A program made the translations under genes and the position numbers. A stretch of 64,000 nucleotides of DNA from assembly GCA_963827935.1 (NCBI GenBank), contig CAWHCN010000005.1, positions 1 through 64,000 on the forward strand. Reading direction: 5' to 3'. How positions within the stretch are numbered: position 1 is the stretch's first letter; each line of letters opens with the position of its first letter. Below are positions 32,289 to 42,278 of the stretch, piece by piece. Under the pieces are notes generated by a model. It did no database searches and was not told the DNA's origin. It saw only the letters and a program-made list of their open reading frames with translations. The stretch comes from DATFNV01 sp963827935. GTDB taxonomy: Bacteria; Planctomycetota; Planctomycetia; Gemmatales; Gemmataceae.

Positions 32289-33306
32289 CTACTTGATGCC
32301 GCCCTTGTTGATCAGGTCGTTGGCCGCCCTCATGAGCTTCTCGAGGGTTTCGCCCTTGATGTCGCTCTTGATACCGAGGCTGGCATCCTTGGCCTCCAGC
32401 TTGACGCCGTTGAGGATGTCGATGGCCGGGGCAAATTCTTTCTGATTGAGCACCAGCAGGCCGACAATGTCCTTGGCAATGCTGAGCTGCTCCTTGATAA
32501 GGTCGCTGATGGCCGTGGCGGCGTCGGCATTGATCGTGTCGAGTTTCACGTCGATTTTCAGGTCATCGGTGACGGTGAGGCCGCCGGTGATGCTCTTGAT
32601 CCGGGGTTCCGCCCGGAGTTCGAGAATGGCCACCGCCACCGACTGCTTGGGGTTGATCTTGGCGATGAGGGCGGTCAACTCCTTGCTGGCGAGGGTGGTG
32701 GTCTTTTTGCCGGCAGCCTTGGCCAGGACGATTTCGGCATCTCCTTGGAGCCGACCAGCACGATGTTGCCCTTGTCGGCGATGACGGCAAAGACGGACTT
32801 GTCCTTGAGGAAGTCCTCCGCGCCGGCCGCCTGGCGGGGCAGCTTGACCAGATCCTCGAGCTTGGTCACTTCATAGATCTTGCCGTGCTCCATCTTGTGG
32901 ATCTTGAGCACGTCCTTCTTTTCCTTGGCCATCAGGTCGGCCGCCAGACGCAGCTTGTTCAGGTCGAACTTCCCCTGAACGATGATGTAGGAATCGTCGC
33001 CCTTCTCCTTGTCGTTGGCGATGATGACGCGCTCGATGTCCTTCAGCGGATCGAGGCCCAGGGTTTTGAGCGTCTTGTCGGCATCCTCGTTGGCGAGCAG
33101 TTTGTCGAGGCCGATCTTCTTGACGAGTCCGGACTCGAGGAGTTGGCGCACATTGATGTTGACGACGCCGTCAGCGCCGTCGGGCAGGTATTTTTCGAAG
33201 CTGCCGGCCGGGCCCTCAATGGGAGCCGGGGCCGCCAGGGCAGGCAGGGCCGAGAGCAGACTGAGGACCAAAGCCGAGAGCGCGAGTTTTCGGAGGGACA
33301 GCATGA
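32289..33306 (-). CDS. Secreted planctomycete protein, unknown
   Basis: About 339 residues. Signal peptide MLSLRKLALSALVLSLLSAL with ALA-AP cleavage, then YLPDGADGVVNINVRQLLES, TLGLDPLKDIERVIIANDKE, IIVQGKFDLNKLRLAADLMA and, after a shift near 32740, KKTTTLASKELTALIAKINP and LTVTDDLKIDVKLDTINADA. Homologous to the neighbouring 31268-32215 protein. An all-exported two-domain family of unknown role. Confidence 0.72.
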
Positions 33307-33397
33307 GCGGACAGACCTCCCAAAAGGTGGGCGGGGTTAGGGACACGACAGCGAGCCCCATTCACTACCCGGGGGGCAGGCCGGTGGTTTCAGGGTT

Positions 33398-33462
33398 GGC
33401 GAGCGGGAGGGCGTCAGCCCCCCGGTGATGATAACCGGGGGGCTGACGCCCTCCCGCTCGCC
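33398..33462. repeat. Perfect 28-bp inverted repeat (GGCGAGCGGG family)
   Basis: Arms 33398-33425 and 33435-33462 are exact complements (GGCGAGCGGGAGGGCGTCAG at the 5' side) with a nine-base loop TGATGATAA. It ends four bases before the stop of the rRNA methyltransferase gene. A diverged single arm recurs at 53780-53805. Confidence 0.85.
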
Positions 33463-33465
33463 GGA

Positions 33466-34656
33466 TTACCGGACCCGGCAGATCAGGCACTTCAGGTAAT
33501 TCGACTCGGGACAGGTAACGGCCACCGGGTGATCGGCCGCCTGCCCGCGCCGCTCGAGCACCTGCACTTCGCGCCTCGCTTCAACGGCGAGTTGCGCCAG
33601 CAAGTCGCCTAGCATATCGCCGGTGATGAGCCCGGAGCAACAGCAAGTGACCAGAATGCCGTCGGGTTCGAGCAACTGCAAGGCCAGCGTCAGCAACCGC
33701 CGATAACCGCGCAGCGCCTCGTCCACCGCTCCCTGGGTGCGGGCAAACTTCGGCGGATCGAGCACCAGCAGGCCGAAGCGTTCGCCCGCTGCCACCAGGG
33801 CGGCCAGCTGGTCGAAGACCTCCGCGGCAACGAACGTGATATTGTCCAGCCCGTTGAGCTGGACATTGGCGCGGGCCAGGGCCAGGGCCGATTCGGACGA
33901 GTCGATGCCGACCACGCTGGTCGCCCCGGCCCGGGCCGCGTGCAAGCCGAAACCGCCGGTGTAGCAAAAGGCATCCAGCACGCGCCGGCCCGAGGCCAGT
34001 CCGGCCACGGCCCGACGGTTGTCGCGCTGATCCAGGTAAAAGCCTGTCTTCTGCCCTTCCTCGATGTTGACCAGGAAGCTCACGCCGTGCTCCTCGATGG
34101 TCACGGGCCCGGCGGAGGCTCGGCCCTTCAACAGGCCGTCGTGCAATTCCAGTCCCTCCAGCCGGCCGATGCCGCGTTCCGTGCGCAGGTAGATCCCCTC
34201 GGCACCGATCAGATCGCGGAGCAGTCCGGTCAGCAGGTCGCGCCGCTGGGCCAGGCCAAGCGATGTGAATTGCACCACCAGCCAGCGGTCGTAGCGATCC
34301 ACGGTGAGCCCGGACAGGCCGTCCCCCTCGCTGAACACCAGGCGACAGGCCCGGCCCGGACCGTCCAGGCGGAGGATGTCGCGCCGCAGGCGGAGAGCCG
34401 CTTCGAGGCGATCGCGGAAGAAGGCCTCGTCGAGGGGCAGATCGGGAGTCCACGAATAGAGGCGGACGCGGAGCTTGCTTTGGGAGTTGTACAGGCCGCG
34501 GGCGATGAAGTTGCCGGTGTGGGAAACGAGATCGACCTCCGCCCCATCGGCGGGTTCGCCTTCGATGGCGGCGATGGCACCTGGGTAGACCCAGGGATGC
34601 CGGCCGTAGAACGGACGGGCGCGGCGCGGCTGCAGGATGACGCGGCCGACGCTCAT
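33466..34656 (-). CDS. Class I rRNA large-subunit methyltransferase (RlmI-like)
   Basis: 396 residues, intact. N-terminal PUA domain (RVILQPRRARPFYGRHPWVY, GEPADGAEVDLVSHTGNFIA), linker GLSGLTVDRYDRWLVVQFTS, then the SAM fold: ENIEEGQKTGFYLDQRDNRR-type motif (here VNIEEGQKTGFYLDQRDNRR), VLDAFCYTGGFGLHAARAG, VVGIDSSESALALARANVQL, LVLDPPKFARTQ and the C-terminal VTCCCSGLI. It matches RlmI/YccW, the 23S rRNA m5C1962 methylase. Its ATG overlaps the stop of the upstream response-regulator gene. Confidence 0.9.
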   Translation of the reverse strand: MSVGRVILQPRRARPFYGRHPWVYPGAIAAIEGEPADGAEVDLVSHTGNFIARGLYNSQSKLRVRLYSWTPDLPLDEAFFRDRLEAALRLRRDILRLDGPGRACRLVFSEGDGLSGLTVDRYDRWLVVQFTSLGLAQRRDLLTGLLRDLIGAEGIYLRTERGIGRLEGLELHDGLLKGRASAGPVTIEEHGVSFLVNIEEGQKTGFYLDQRDNRRAVAGLASGRRVLDAFCYTGGFGLHAARAGATSVVGIDSSESALALARANVQLNGLDNITFVAAEVFDQLAALVAAGERFGLLVLDPPKFARTQGAVDEALRGYRRLLTLALQLLEPDGILVTCCCSGLITGDMLGDLLAQLAVEARREVQVLERRGQAADHPVAVTCPESNYLKCLICRVR

Positions 34657-35118
34657 GGCCCTCCCTTTTCAACCGCTTCGATATAGGCCAGCGCCGATCT
34701 AGCTCGCGCTTGCTTTGCCGCGCCGTCAGCAGCGAACGCACCCGCAGCAGCAGCTCGGTCTTGTTGATCGGCTTGGTCACGAAGTCGTCGGTGCCCGCCT
34801 CAACCGCTTTTTCAATGTCGCTGGGCTGATCCAGGCCGGTAATCATCGAGCACGGCGATGTCGCGCGTGGCCGGGTCGGCCCGCAGCCGCTTGCACACCT
34901 CGAAGCCGCTGATCTTGGGCATCATGATGTCCAGCAGAATGACCTCGGGCTGCCAGGCGCGGACCTGCCGCAGCGTATCCTCGCCGTCGGCTGCCGTGCG
35001 CGACCTCCCAGGGGCCGCCCGCCAGGTAAGCGTCGAGCAGTTCGACGTTCTGGGCGTTGTCGTCGGCGATGAGGATGCGCACGGTCCGGGGGGAGCCGGG
35101 CTGCTTGGGATTGTCCAT
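34653..35118 (-). CDS. Stand-alone response regulator (frameshifted)
   Basis: Receiver domain of about 150 residues: RILIADDNAQNVELLDAYLA (acidic pocket), then shifted into QVRAWQPEVILLDIMMPKIS (phosphorylated Asp in LLDIMMP), DIAV, MITGLDQPSDIEKAVEAGTD and DFVTKPINKTELLLRVRSLL (Lys of TKP). Shifts lie near 34990, 34850 and 34695. The last codons read YIEAVEKGGP and stop at 34653, overlapping the methyltransferase ATG. No output domain. No histidine kinase nearby. Confidence 0.82.
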
Positions 35119-35257
35119 GAGCGCCTCTCTCGCCAGGAACCGTGCGACGACGCCAGACGCAGGAGCATTATAGCAGCCCCGAGTCAGACGCGGAGAGCGT
35201 ACAGAGTCGCCCGCGAAGCGGGCTACCATCTTCGCCGCCGCGTGGTAGACTCGGGCG

Positions 35258-36148
35258 ATGCCGGAGTTGCCCGATGTGATGGTCTATCTCGAATGCCTCC
35301 AGCGCCGCATCGTCGGGCGGGAGCTGCTCAAGGTCCGTCTGGCGAGCCCCTTTCTGCTGCGCAGCGTCGATCCACCCCTGAGCGAGGCCGAAGGGCAAAA
35401 GGTCCGCGGCCTGCGTCGGCTGGGCAAGCGCATCGTCTTTGGTCTGGATCAGCAGCTCTTCCTGGTATTGCACCTGATGATCGCGGGCCGGCTGCACTGG
35501 AAGAAGCCGGGGGCCAAGCTGCCGGGACGCATCGGGCTGGCCGCCTTCGAGTTTGACGCCGGCACCCTGCTCTTGACCGAGGCCGGCACCAAACGCCGCG
35601 CCTCGCTGCACCTGGTCCGTGGGGAAGCGGGGCTGGCCGTGCACCAGCCGGGGGGCCTGGAGGTGCTCGATGCGGATCTGCCGGCCTTCCGCGCCGCCCT
35701 GGGCCGCGAGAACCACACCGTCAAGCGGGCGCTCACCGATCCGCGCCTGTTCAGCGGCATCGGCAACGCCTACTCGGATGAAATCCTGCACCGCGCCCGG
35801 CTTTCCCCCGTGACCTGGACCAGCAGGCTGAGCGACGAGGAGAGCGCCCGCCTGTTCGAGGCGACGCGAGCGACGTTGTCCGAATGGATCGAGCGGCTTC
35901 GCGCCGAGGTGGGCGACGGGTTCCCGGAGAAGGTGACGGCCTTTCGACCCGACATGGCGGTCCACGGGCGGTTCGGCCAGCCGTGTTCCGTCTGCGGCAC
36001 CCGGGTCCAGCGTATCGTCTACGCCGAGAACGAGACGAACTACTGCCCGCGCTGCCAGACCAACGGCCGCGTTCTCGCCGATCGCTCGCTGTCGCGATTG
36101 CTGAAGGACGACTGGCCGCGGCGGGTCGAGGACTGGGAAACAGGATGA
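35258..36148 (+). CDS. mutM: Formamidopyrimidine-DNA glycosylase
   Basis: 296 residues, intact. The catalytic N-terminus MPELPDVMVYLECLQRRIVG (Pro-Glu after Met) and FLVLHLMIAGRLHWKKPG follow the Fpg/Nei pattern. The helix-two-turn-helix lies in LTDPRLFSGIGNAYSDEILH, and the C-terminal zinc finger is CSVCGTRVQRIVYAENETNY followed by CPRC. It excises oxidised purines such as 8-oxoguanine. Monocistronic, divergent from the response regulator. Confidence 0.93.
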   Translation: MPELPDVMVYLECLQRRIVGRELLKVRLASPFLLRSVDPPLSEAEGQKVRGLRRLGKRIVFGLDQQLFLVLHLMIAGRLHWKKPGAKLPGRIGLAAFEFDAGTLLLTEAGTKRRASLHLVRGEAGLAVHQPGGLEVLDADLPAFRAALGRENHTVKRALTDPRLFSGIGNAYSDEILHRARLSPVTWTSRLSDEESARLFEATRATLSEWIERLRAEVGDGFPEKVTAFRPDMAVHGRFGQPCSVCGTRVQRIVYAENETNYCPRCQTNGRVLADRSLSRLLKDDWPRRVEDWETG

Positions 36149-36186
36149 TCGTTTAGCCGCCGCCCTGCGGGCGGCGCGTTTGGCGA

Positions 36187-38074
36187 TTACTCCGACAAGT
36201 GGTGGACCGTGTTGACGGCGGTCTGCTCAATCGGCACCCAGGCGGTGGTGCCGGGCCAGCGCACCTCGGCCCGATCAATCGTGGCCTTGTCGCCCAGGCC
36301 AAAGTGCAAGGTCCGCGACGACTGCGACAGATAGCCGCCGCCGCCGCCCACCTGGCGCGTCATGATCCGCTCGCCCTGGTAGACGCGGACCACGGCCCCA
36401 ACAGCGTCGCGATTGCTGCGCGTGCCGGTCAGCCGATAAGCGATATAGTTCCGGGTCGGCGCCTCGTTCTTGAAGTAATAGGGCTGGTCGTTGAAGTTGT
36501 TGACCATCAGGTCCAGCCGGCCGGTGCCGCGCAGGTCGGCCGTGGCGGCCGAGCGCGAGGAACGAGTCGCCTGCCGCCCGTTGATGAGGTCGGGGAAGGT
36601 GGTGCCACGCGGCGGCGGCTCGATGCCGTACTCCTTGGCCTGGTTCTTGAAGGTGCCGTCGCCCTGGTTGCTCAGCAGGTAGTTGGGCCAGTAATAGAAC
36701 GGGTAGCCCATGCCGGAGGGGATGAAGATGTCTTGCCAGCCGCCGTTGGTGAAGTCGCCGGCGGCGATGCCCCAGGGCCAGAAGGTTTCGGCCCCGGCCT
36801 CATCGCTGATCTCGCGGAATTTGCCGCCGCCATCGTTCCGAAAGAGCGTGTTGCCGAAAATGACTTCCTCGTGCTTGAAATCCAACCGCTTGGCCAGTTC
36901 CTTTTCGCGATCGATCAGGGACGGGTCGTCGAAGGTGCCTGGGCCGTTGAGGTAGCGAAATTTCTTGGTTTCCCAGCCCTGGGCCAGGCTCAGCGATTCG
37001 TGCTTCCAATCGAGTCCCGTCCACATGTCGGAGTGCATATCGACGACATAGAGATCGAAGCCGGCCGCGGTTGTGCAAATCGCAGACCTGGGCACCGATG
37101 GCGCCGAAGGAGGTCTTGCCGAGCACGTCGAGGGTGACATCGGTGAAGGTGCCATTGCCGTTGTTCTTGTAGAGCTGGTTGCGGCCGAACATGCAGGCGA
37201 CGTAGACGTCCAGGAAGCCGTCGTCGTTGTAGTCGAAGGCCACCGCGTCGCCGGCCCAACCCCGCCCCCCAAGGCCGGACTTGGCGGTGACATCGACGAA
37301 CTTGCGCCCCTTCGACGGGTCCGCCGGATCGACCGGCATATTGTGGTAGAGGACGTTGGACTCCTTGCGGCTAAGGTCGAGACCATCGCCGAAGCCCTTG
37401 CCCAGCCAGTGCCCGTCCTCCTTGTTATCGGTGGTCCACTCGGCGGTGTTGGTGAGCAACAGGTCGAGGAAGCCGTCGTTGTCGTAGTCGAAGAAGACGG
37501 CCGCTTGCGAGTGGCCGACGTGGGTCAGTCCTATCTTCTCGGTGACGTCCTCGAAGCGGCCCTGGCCCCGGTTTTGGAACATCACGTTGCCGCCGCGCGT
37601 GCTGGTGACGAACAGCGACTGTCGGCCGGAGTTGTCGTAATCGACAAAGGCGCCCGCCACGCTGACCCGGTCGCCCAGGGCCACGCCGGCTTGCTCGGCG
37701 ATGTCGGTGAAGGTGCCGTCGCCGTTGTTGCGATAGAGGGCGTTCTTGCCAAACTGGTTACAGAAATAGATCCCCTCGCGGCCGGAGCCGTCGAAGTCGG
37801 CGATGGCCAGCCCGCTGCCATGATCGTACAGGTTGATCCTGAACTTCTCGCCCTGCTCGTTGTTGAGGAAATTCATGCGCCAGGTGAGGCCGGCCTCGGT
37901 GGCAGCTTCGCGGAAGACATGGGGAACCGGGGACGGCGGCGGATCGCTGGGCGCCGGCGGGTGAGACCGACCCCACGCAAACCAGCCGATGGCGACCACC
38001 GCGGCACCGGCCAGGCACAGGGCGCCGACGCCCAGCGGCGAGGTAAACCGAAATGGCATCATCCGTCTCCCCAT
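36187..38074 (-). CDS. CRTAC1/UnbV-type FG-GAP repeat protein, copy 1 (frameshifted)
   Basis: About 628 residues. N-terminal membrane anchor (LGVGALCLAGAAVVAIGWFA), then FG-GAP/VCBS repeats with Ca-binding D-x-D-x-DG loops (FDGSGREGIYFCNQFGKNAL, DYDNDGFLDLLLTNTAEWTT, DYNDDGFLDVYVACMFGRNQ) and a C-terminal ASPIC/UnbV domain (GAVVRVYQGERIMTRQVGGG, HFGLGDKATIDRAEVRWPG). One shift near 37075. Predicted exported seven-bladed beta-propeller. First of three tandem paralogues repeating every ~2.05 kb; role unknown. Confidence 0.88.
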
Positions 38075-38236
38075 CGTGAGGCGACACCCGAACCGGGCGC
38101 GCCGGCCGCACGACGCCCAAGCGATGCTAGCTCCATACTAATGAGAAACGCATGAAAATGCTATGAGAGCATCACTCGTTGATCTGGTTGAGCTACGGGC
38201 AGCTGGGATGGGCTCAATCGCGGCGGCTAAACCAGA

Positions 38237-40129
38237 TTACTGGGACAACTGGTGGACCGTGTTGACCGCGGTCTGCTCGATCGGCGCCCAGGTGGTGGTG
38301 CCGGGCCAGCGCACCTCGGCCCGGTCAATCGTGGCCTTGTCGCCCAGGCCAAAGTGCAAGGTCCGCGACGACTGCGACAGATAGCCGCCGCCGCCGCCCA
38401 CCTGCCGCGTCATGATCCGCTCGCCCTGGTAGACGCGGACCACGGCCCCCACGGCGTCGTGGTTGCTCCGCGTCCCGGTCAGCCGGTAAGCGACGTAATT
38501 CCGAGTGGGCGCCTCGTTCTTGAAGTAATAGGGCTGGTCGTTGAAGTTGTTGACCACCAGGTCCAGCCGGCCGGTGCCGCGCAAGTCGGCCGTGGCCGCC
38601 GAACGCGAGGAACGAGTCGCATGGTGGCCGTTGATGAGGTCGGGGAAAGTGGGGCCGCGCGGCAGCGGCTCGATGCCGTACTCCTTGGCCTGGTTCTTGA
38701 AAGTGCCGTTGCCCTGGTTGCTCAGCAGGTAGTTGGGCCAGTAATAGAACGGGTAACCCATGCCGGAGGGGATAAAGATGTCCTGCCAGCCGCCGTTAGT
38801 GAAGTCGCCGGCGGCGATGCCCCAAGGCCAGAAGGTTTCGGCCCCGGACTCATCGCTGATCTCGCGGAACTGGCCGCCGCCATCGTTCCGAAAGAGCGTG
38901 TTGCCAAAAATGACTTCCTCGTGCTTGAAGCCGAGCTGCCCTTCCAGGGCCTTCTCCTGCTCGATAACGGAAGGGTTGTCGAAGGCGAGCGGGCCGTAGA
39001 AATAGGCGAATTTCTTGCTCTCCGAGCCCCGAGCCACGTCATACGATTTATGGCCCCAATCAAGGCCCGTCCACATATCGGAGTGCATATCGACAACATA
39101 GAGGTCGAGCCGGCCCTGGTTGTGCAAATCGCACACCTGGGCACCGATGGCGCCGAAGGAGGTCTTGCCAAGCACGTCCAGGGTGACATCGGTGAAGGTG
39201 CCGTCGCCGTTGTTCCTGTACAGCTGGTTGCGGCCGAACATGCAGCCGACGTACAGGTCCATGTGGCCGTCGTCGTTGTAGTCGAAGGCGACCGCGTCGC
39301 CCGCCCAGCCGCGTCCCTTCAGCCCGGCCTGGGCAGTGACATCGACGAACTTCCGCCCCTTGGACGGGTCCGCCGGATCGACCGGCACATTGTGGTAAAG
39401 GATGTTGGGTTCCTTGCGGCTGAGGGTCAGGCCTTCGAACAGTCCCTTGCCCTTCCAGTAGCCGGCGGCCTGGTCGAATTCATCGCTGGTCCACGCGGCC
39501 GTGTTGGTGAGCAACAGGTCGAGGAAGCCGTCGTTGTCATAGTCGAAGAAGACGGCGGCCTGCGCATGGCCGACGTGGGTCAGTCCTATCTTCTCGGTGA
39601 CGTTCTCGAACCGCCCCTTCCCCAGGTTCTGAAACATCACGTTGCCGCCGCGCGTGCTGGTGACGAACAGCGATTGTCGACCGGAGTTGTCGTAATCGGC
39701 GAAGGCGGCGGCCACGCTGACCCGGTCGCCCAGGGCCACGCCGGCCTGCTCGGCGATGTCGGTGAAGGTGCCGTCGCCGTTGTTGCGATAGAGGGCGTTC
39801 TTGCCAAACTCGTTACAGAAGTAGATGCCTTCGCGGCCGGAGCCGTCGAAGTCGGCGATCGCCAGGCCGCTGCCGTGGTCGTACAGGTTGATCTTGAAGT
39901 TCTCACCCTGCTCGTTGTTGAGGAAGTTCATGCGCCAGGTGAGGCCGGCCTCGGCGGCGGCTTCGCGGAAGACGTGCGATTCGGCGGGCGGGGGATCGCC
40001 GCCGGGCGGCGGCTGATCAGCCCGGCTCCAGGCGAACCAGCCGACGGCGACCGCCGCGGCACCGGCCAGGCATAGGGCGCCGACGGCCAGCGGCGAGGCA
40101 AACCGAAATGGCATCGTCCGTCTCCCCAT
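38237..40129 (-). CDS. CRTAC1/UnbV-type FG-GAP repeat protein, copy 2
   Basis: 630 residues, intact. Same architecture as copies 1 and 3: anchor LAVGALCLAGAAAVAVGWFA, FG-GAP loops (YNDDGHMDLYVGCMFGRNQL) and UnbV end. Compared with copy 3 the last third is almost identical in DNA, while the central part (KSYDVARGSESKKFAYFYGP) has diverged. This uneven similarity suggests gene conversion among copies. The upstream spacer (38075-38236) also resembles the spacer before copy 3 (40130-40306), so the duplicated unit includes the promoter. Confidence 0.9.
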   Translation of the reverse strand: MGRRTMPFRFASPLAVGALCLAGAAAVAVGWFAWSRADQPPPGGDPPPAESHVFREAAAEAGLTWRMNFLNNEQGENFKINLYDHGSGLAIADFDGSGREGIYFCNEFGKNALYRNNGDGTFTDIAEQAGVALGDRVSVAAAFADYDNSGRQSLFVTSTRGGNVMFQNLGKGRFENVTEKIGLTHVGHAQAAVFFDYDNDGFLDLLLTNTAAWTSDEFDQAAGYWKGKGLFEGLTLSRKEPNILYHNVPVDPADPSKGRKFVDVTAQAGLKGRGWAGDAVAFDYNDDGHMDLYVGCMFGRNQLYRNNGDGTFTDVTLDVLGKTSFGAIGAQVCDLHNQGRLDLYVVDMHSDMWTGLDWGHKSYDVARGSESKKFAYFYGPLAFDNPSVIEQEKALEGQLGFKHEEVIFGNTLFRNDGGGQFREISDESGAETFWPWGIAAGDFTNGGWQDIFIPSGMGYPFYYWPNYLLSNQGNGTFKNQAKEYGIEPLPRGPTFPDLINGHHATRSSRSAATADLRGTGRLDLVVNNFNDQPYYFKNEAPTRNYVAYRLTGTRSNHDAVGAVVRVYQGERIMTRQVGGGGGYLSQSSRTLHFGLGDKATIDRAEVRWPGTTTWAPIEQTAVNTVHQLSQ

Positions 40130-40306
40130 CGTGAGGCGACACCCGAACAGGGCGCGCGCCGCCCAAGCGATGCTAGCTCCATGCTAGTGAGAAAAACATG
40201 AAAATGCTATGAGAACATCACTCGTTGATCTGTTAGAGCGACGGGCCGATGGGATGGGATGGGATCCATCGTGACCCGCTGCCCGCAGGGCGGCGGCTAA
40301 ACCAGA

Positions 40307-42181
40307 TTACTGGGACAACTGGTGGACCGTGTTGACAGCGGTCTGCTCGATCGGCACCCAGGTGGTGGTGCCGGGCCAGCGCACCTCGGCCCGGTCAATC
40401 GTGGCCTTGTCGCCCAGGCCAAAGTGCAAGGTCCGCGACGACTGCGACAGATAGCCGCCGCCGCCGCCCACCTGGCGCGTCATGATCCGCTCGCCCTGGT
40501 AGACGCGGACCACGGCCCCCACGGCGTCGTGGTTGCTCCGCGTCCCGGTCAGCCGGTAGGCGATGTAGTTCCGGGTGGGCGCCTCGTTCTTGAAGTAATA
40601 CGGCTGGTCGTTGAAGTTGTTGACCACCAGGTCCAGCCGGCCGGTGCCGCGCAAGTCGGCCGTGGCCGCCGAACGCGAGGAACGAGTCGCATGGTGGCCG
40701 TTGATGAGGTCGGGGAAAGTGGGGCCGCGCGGCAGCGGCTCGATGCCGTACTCCTTGGCCTGGTTCTTGAAAGTGCCGTCGCCCTGGTTGCTCAGCAGGT
40801 AGTTGGGCCAGTAATAGAACGGGTAACCCATGCCGGAGGGGATAAAGATGTCCTGCCAGCCGCCGTTGGTGAAGTCGCCGGCGGCGACGCCCCAGGGCCA
40901 GAAGGTTTCCGCACCGGCCTCGTCGCTGACCTCGCGGAACTTGCCGCCGCCATCATTGCGGAACAGCGTGTTGCCAAAGATCAGCTCCTCGTGCTTGAAA
41001 CCCATCTGCTTGCCCAACTCCTTCTCTTGATCGATGAAGGACGGGTTGTCGAAGGTCAGCGGGCCGTTAAGGTAGTGAAACTTCTTGGTTTCCCATCCCT
41101 GGGCCCGGCTCAAAGATTTATGGTCAAAATCGAGGCCCATCCACATGTCGGAGTGCATATCGACGACGTAGAGGTCGAGCCGGCCCTGGTTGTGCAGATC
41201 GCAGACCTGCGCACCGACGGCCCCGAAGGAGGTCTTGCCTAGCACGTCGAGGGTGACATCGGTGAAAGTGCCGTTGCCGTTGTTCTTGTAGAGCTGGTTG
41301 CGGCCAAACATGCAGGTGACGTACAGGTCCATGTAGCCGTCGTCGTTGTAGTCGAAGGCGACGGCGTCACCGGCCCAGCCGCGTCCCTTCAGCCCGGCCT
41401 GGGCGGTGACATCGACGAACTTGCGCCCCTTCGACGGGTCCGCCGGATCGACCGGCACATTGTGGTAAAGGACGTTCGACTCCTTGCGGCTGGCGGTGAG
41501 GTTGCCGACCAGATCCTTGCCCAGCCAGTGCTTGGCATCCTTGTCGAAGTCGTCCGTGGTCCACTCGGCGGTATTAGTCAGAAACAGGTCGAGGAAGCCG
41601 TCGTTGTCGTAGTCGAAGAAGACGGCGGCCTGCGAATGGCCGACGTGCGTCAGTCCCACCTTGTCGGTGACGTTTTCGAAGCGTCCCTTCCCCAGGTTCT
41701 GGAACATCACATTGCCGCCGCGCGTGCTGGTGACGAACAGCGACTGTCGGCCGGAGTTGTCGTAATCGACGAAGGCGCACGCCACGCAAACGCGGTCGCC
41801 CAGGGCCACGCCGGCCTGCTCGGCGATGTCGGTGAACGTGCCGTCGCCGTTGTTGCGATACAGGGCGTTCTTGCCAAACTCGTTACAGAAGTAGATGCCT
41901 TCGCGGCCGGAGCCGTCGAAGTCGGCGATCGCCAGGCCGCTGCCGTGATCGTACAGATTGATCCTGAACTTCTCGCCTTGCTCGTTGTTGAGGAAGTTCA
42001 TGCGCCAGGTAAGGCCGGCCTCGGTGGCGGCTTCGCGGAAGACGTGCGGCCCCGCGGGCGGCGGATCGATGGGCGGCGGCTGGTCGGCGCGGCCCCATGC
42101 GAACCAACCAATGGCGACGGCCACCAGGCCAACCACGCCGAGCAAGCCAGCGACCCGGGGCGCGGAAAAGCTCGAAGGCAT
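40307..42181 (-). CDS. CRTAC1/UnbV-type FG-GAP repeat protein, copy 3
   Basis: 624 residues, intact. The N-terminal anchor differs most (SAPRVAGLLGVVGLVAVAIG), then the same FG-GAP series (FDGSGREGIYFCNEFGKNAL, DYDNDGFLDLFLTNTAEWTT) and UnbV domain. As the outermost copy in the direction of transcription it may be the parent of the array. It begins 98 bases from the glycosyltransferase gene upstream. Exported, probably Ca2+-binding; function unknown. Confidence 0.9.
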   Translation of the reverse strand: MPSSFSAPRVAGLLGVVGLVAVAIGWFAWGRADQPPPIDPPPAGPHVFREAATEAGLTWRMNFLNNEQGEKFRINLYDHGSGLAIADFDGSGREGIYFCNEFGKNALYRNNGDGTFTDIAEQAGVALGDRVCVACAFVDYDNSGRQSLFVTSTRGGNVMFQNLGKGRFENVTDKVGLTHVGHSQAAVFFDYDNDGFLDLFLTNTAEWTTDDFDKDAKHWLGKDLVGNLTASRKESNVLYHNVPVDPADPSKGRKFVDVTAQAGLKGRGWAGDAVAFDYNDDGYMDLYVTCMFGRNQLYKNNGNGTFTDVTLDVLGKTSFGAVGAQVCDLHNQGRLDLYVVDMHSDMWMGLDFDHKSLSRAQGWETKKFHYLNGPLTFDNPSFIDQEKELGKQMGFKHEELIFGNTLFRNDGGGKFREVSDEAGAETFWPWGVAAGDFTNGGWQDIFIPSGMGYPFYYWPNYLLSNQGDGTFKNQAKEYGIEPLPRGPTFPDLINGHHATRSSRSAATADLRGTGRLDLVVNNFNDQPYYFKNEAPTRNYIAYRLTGTRSNHDAVGAVVRVYQGERIMTRQVGGGGGYLSQSSRTLHFGLGDKATIDRAEVRWPGTTTWVPIEQTAVNTVHQLSQ

Positions 42182-42278
42182 CGGCCCGTTCCTCCGCTTG
42201 CGGCAACACGGGTAGCCAGCCCTGCACGCTGGGCCTACCGCGCCACAGCCGCGATGCTAGTAGAATCTTAAGAGAACA

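Noticed and set aside
38252..40075. A 607-codon open frame antisense to UnbV copy 2
   Set aside because: It mirrors the coding strand of a clear gene; Val/Ala/Gly-rich shadow typical of high-GC DNA.
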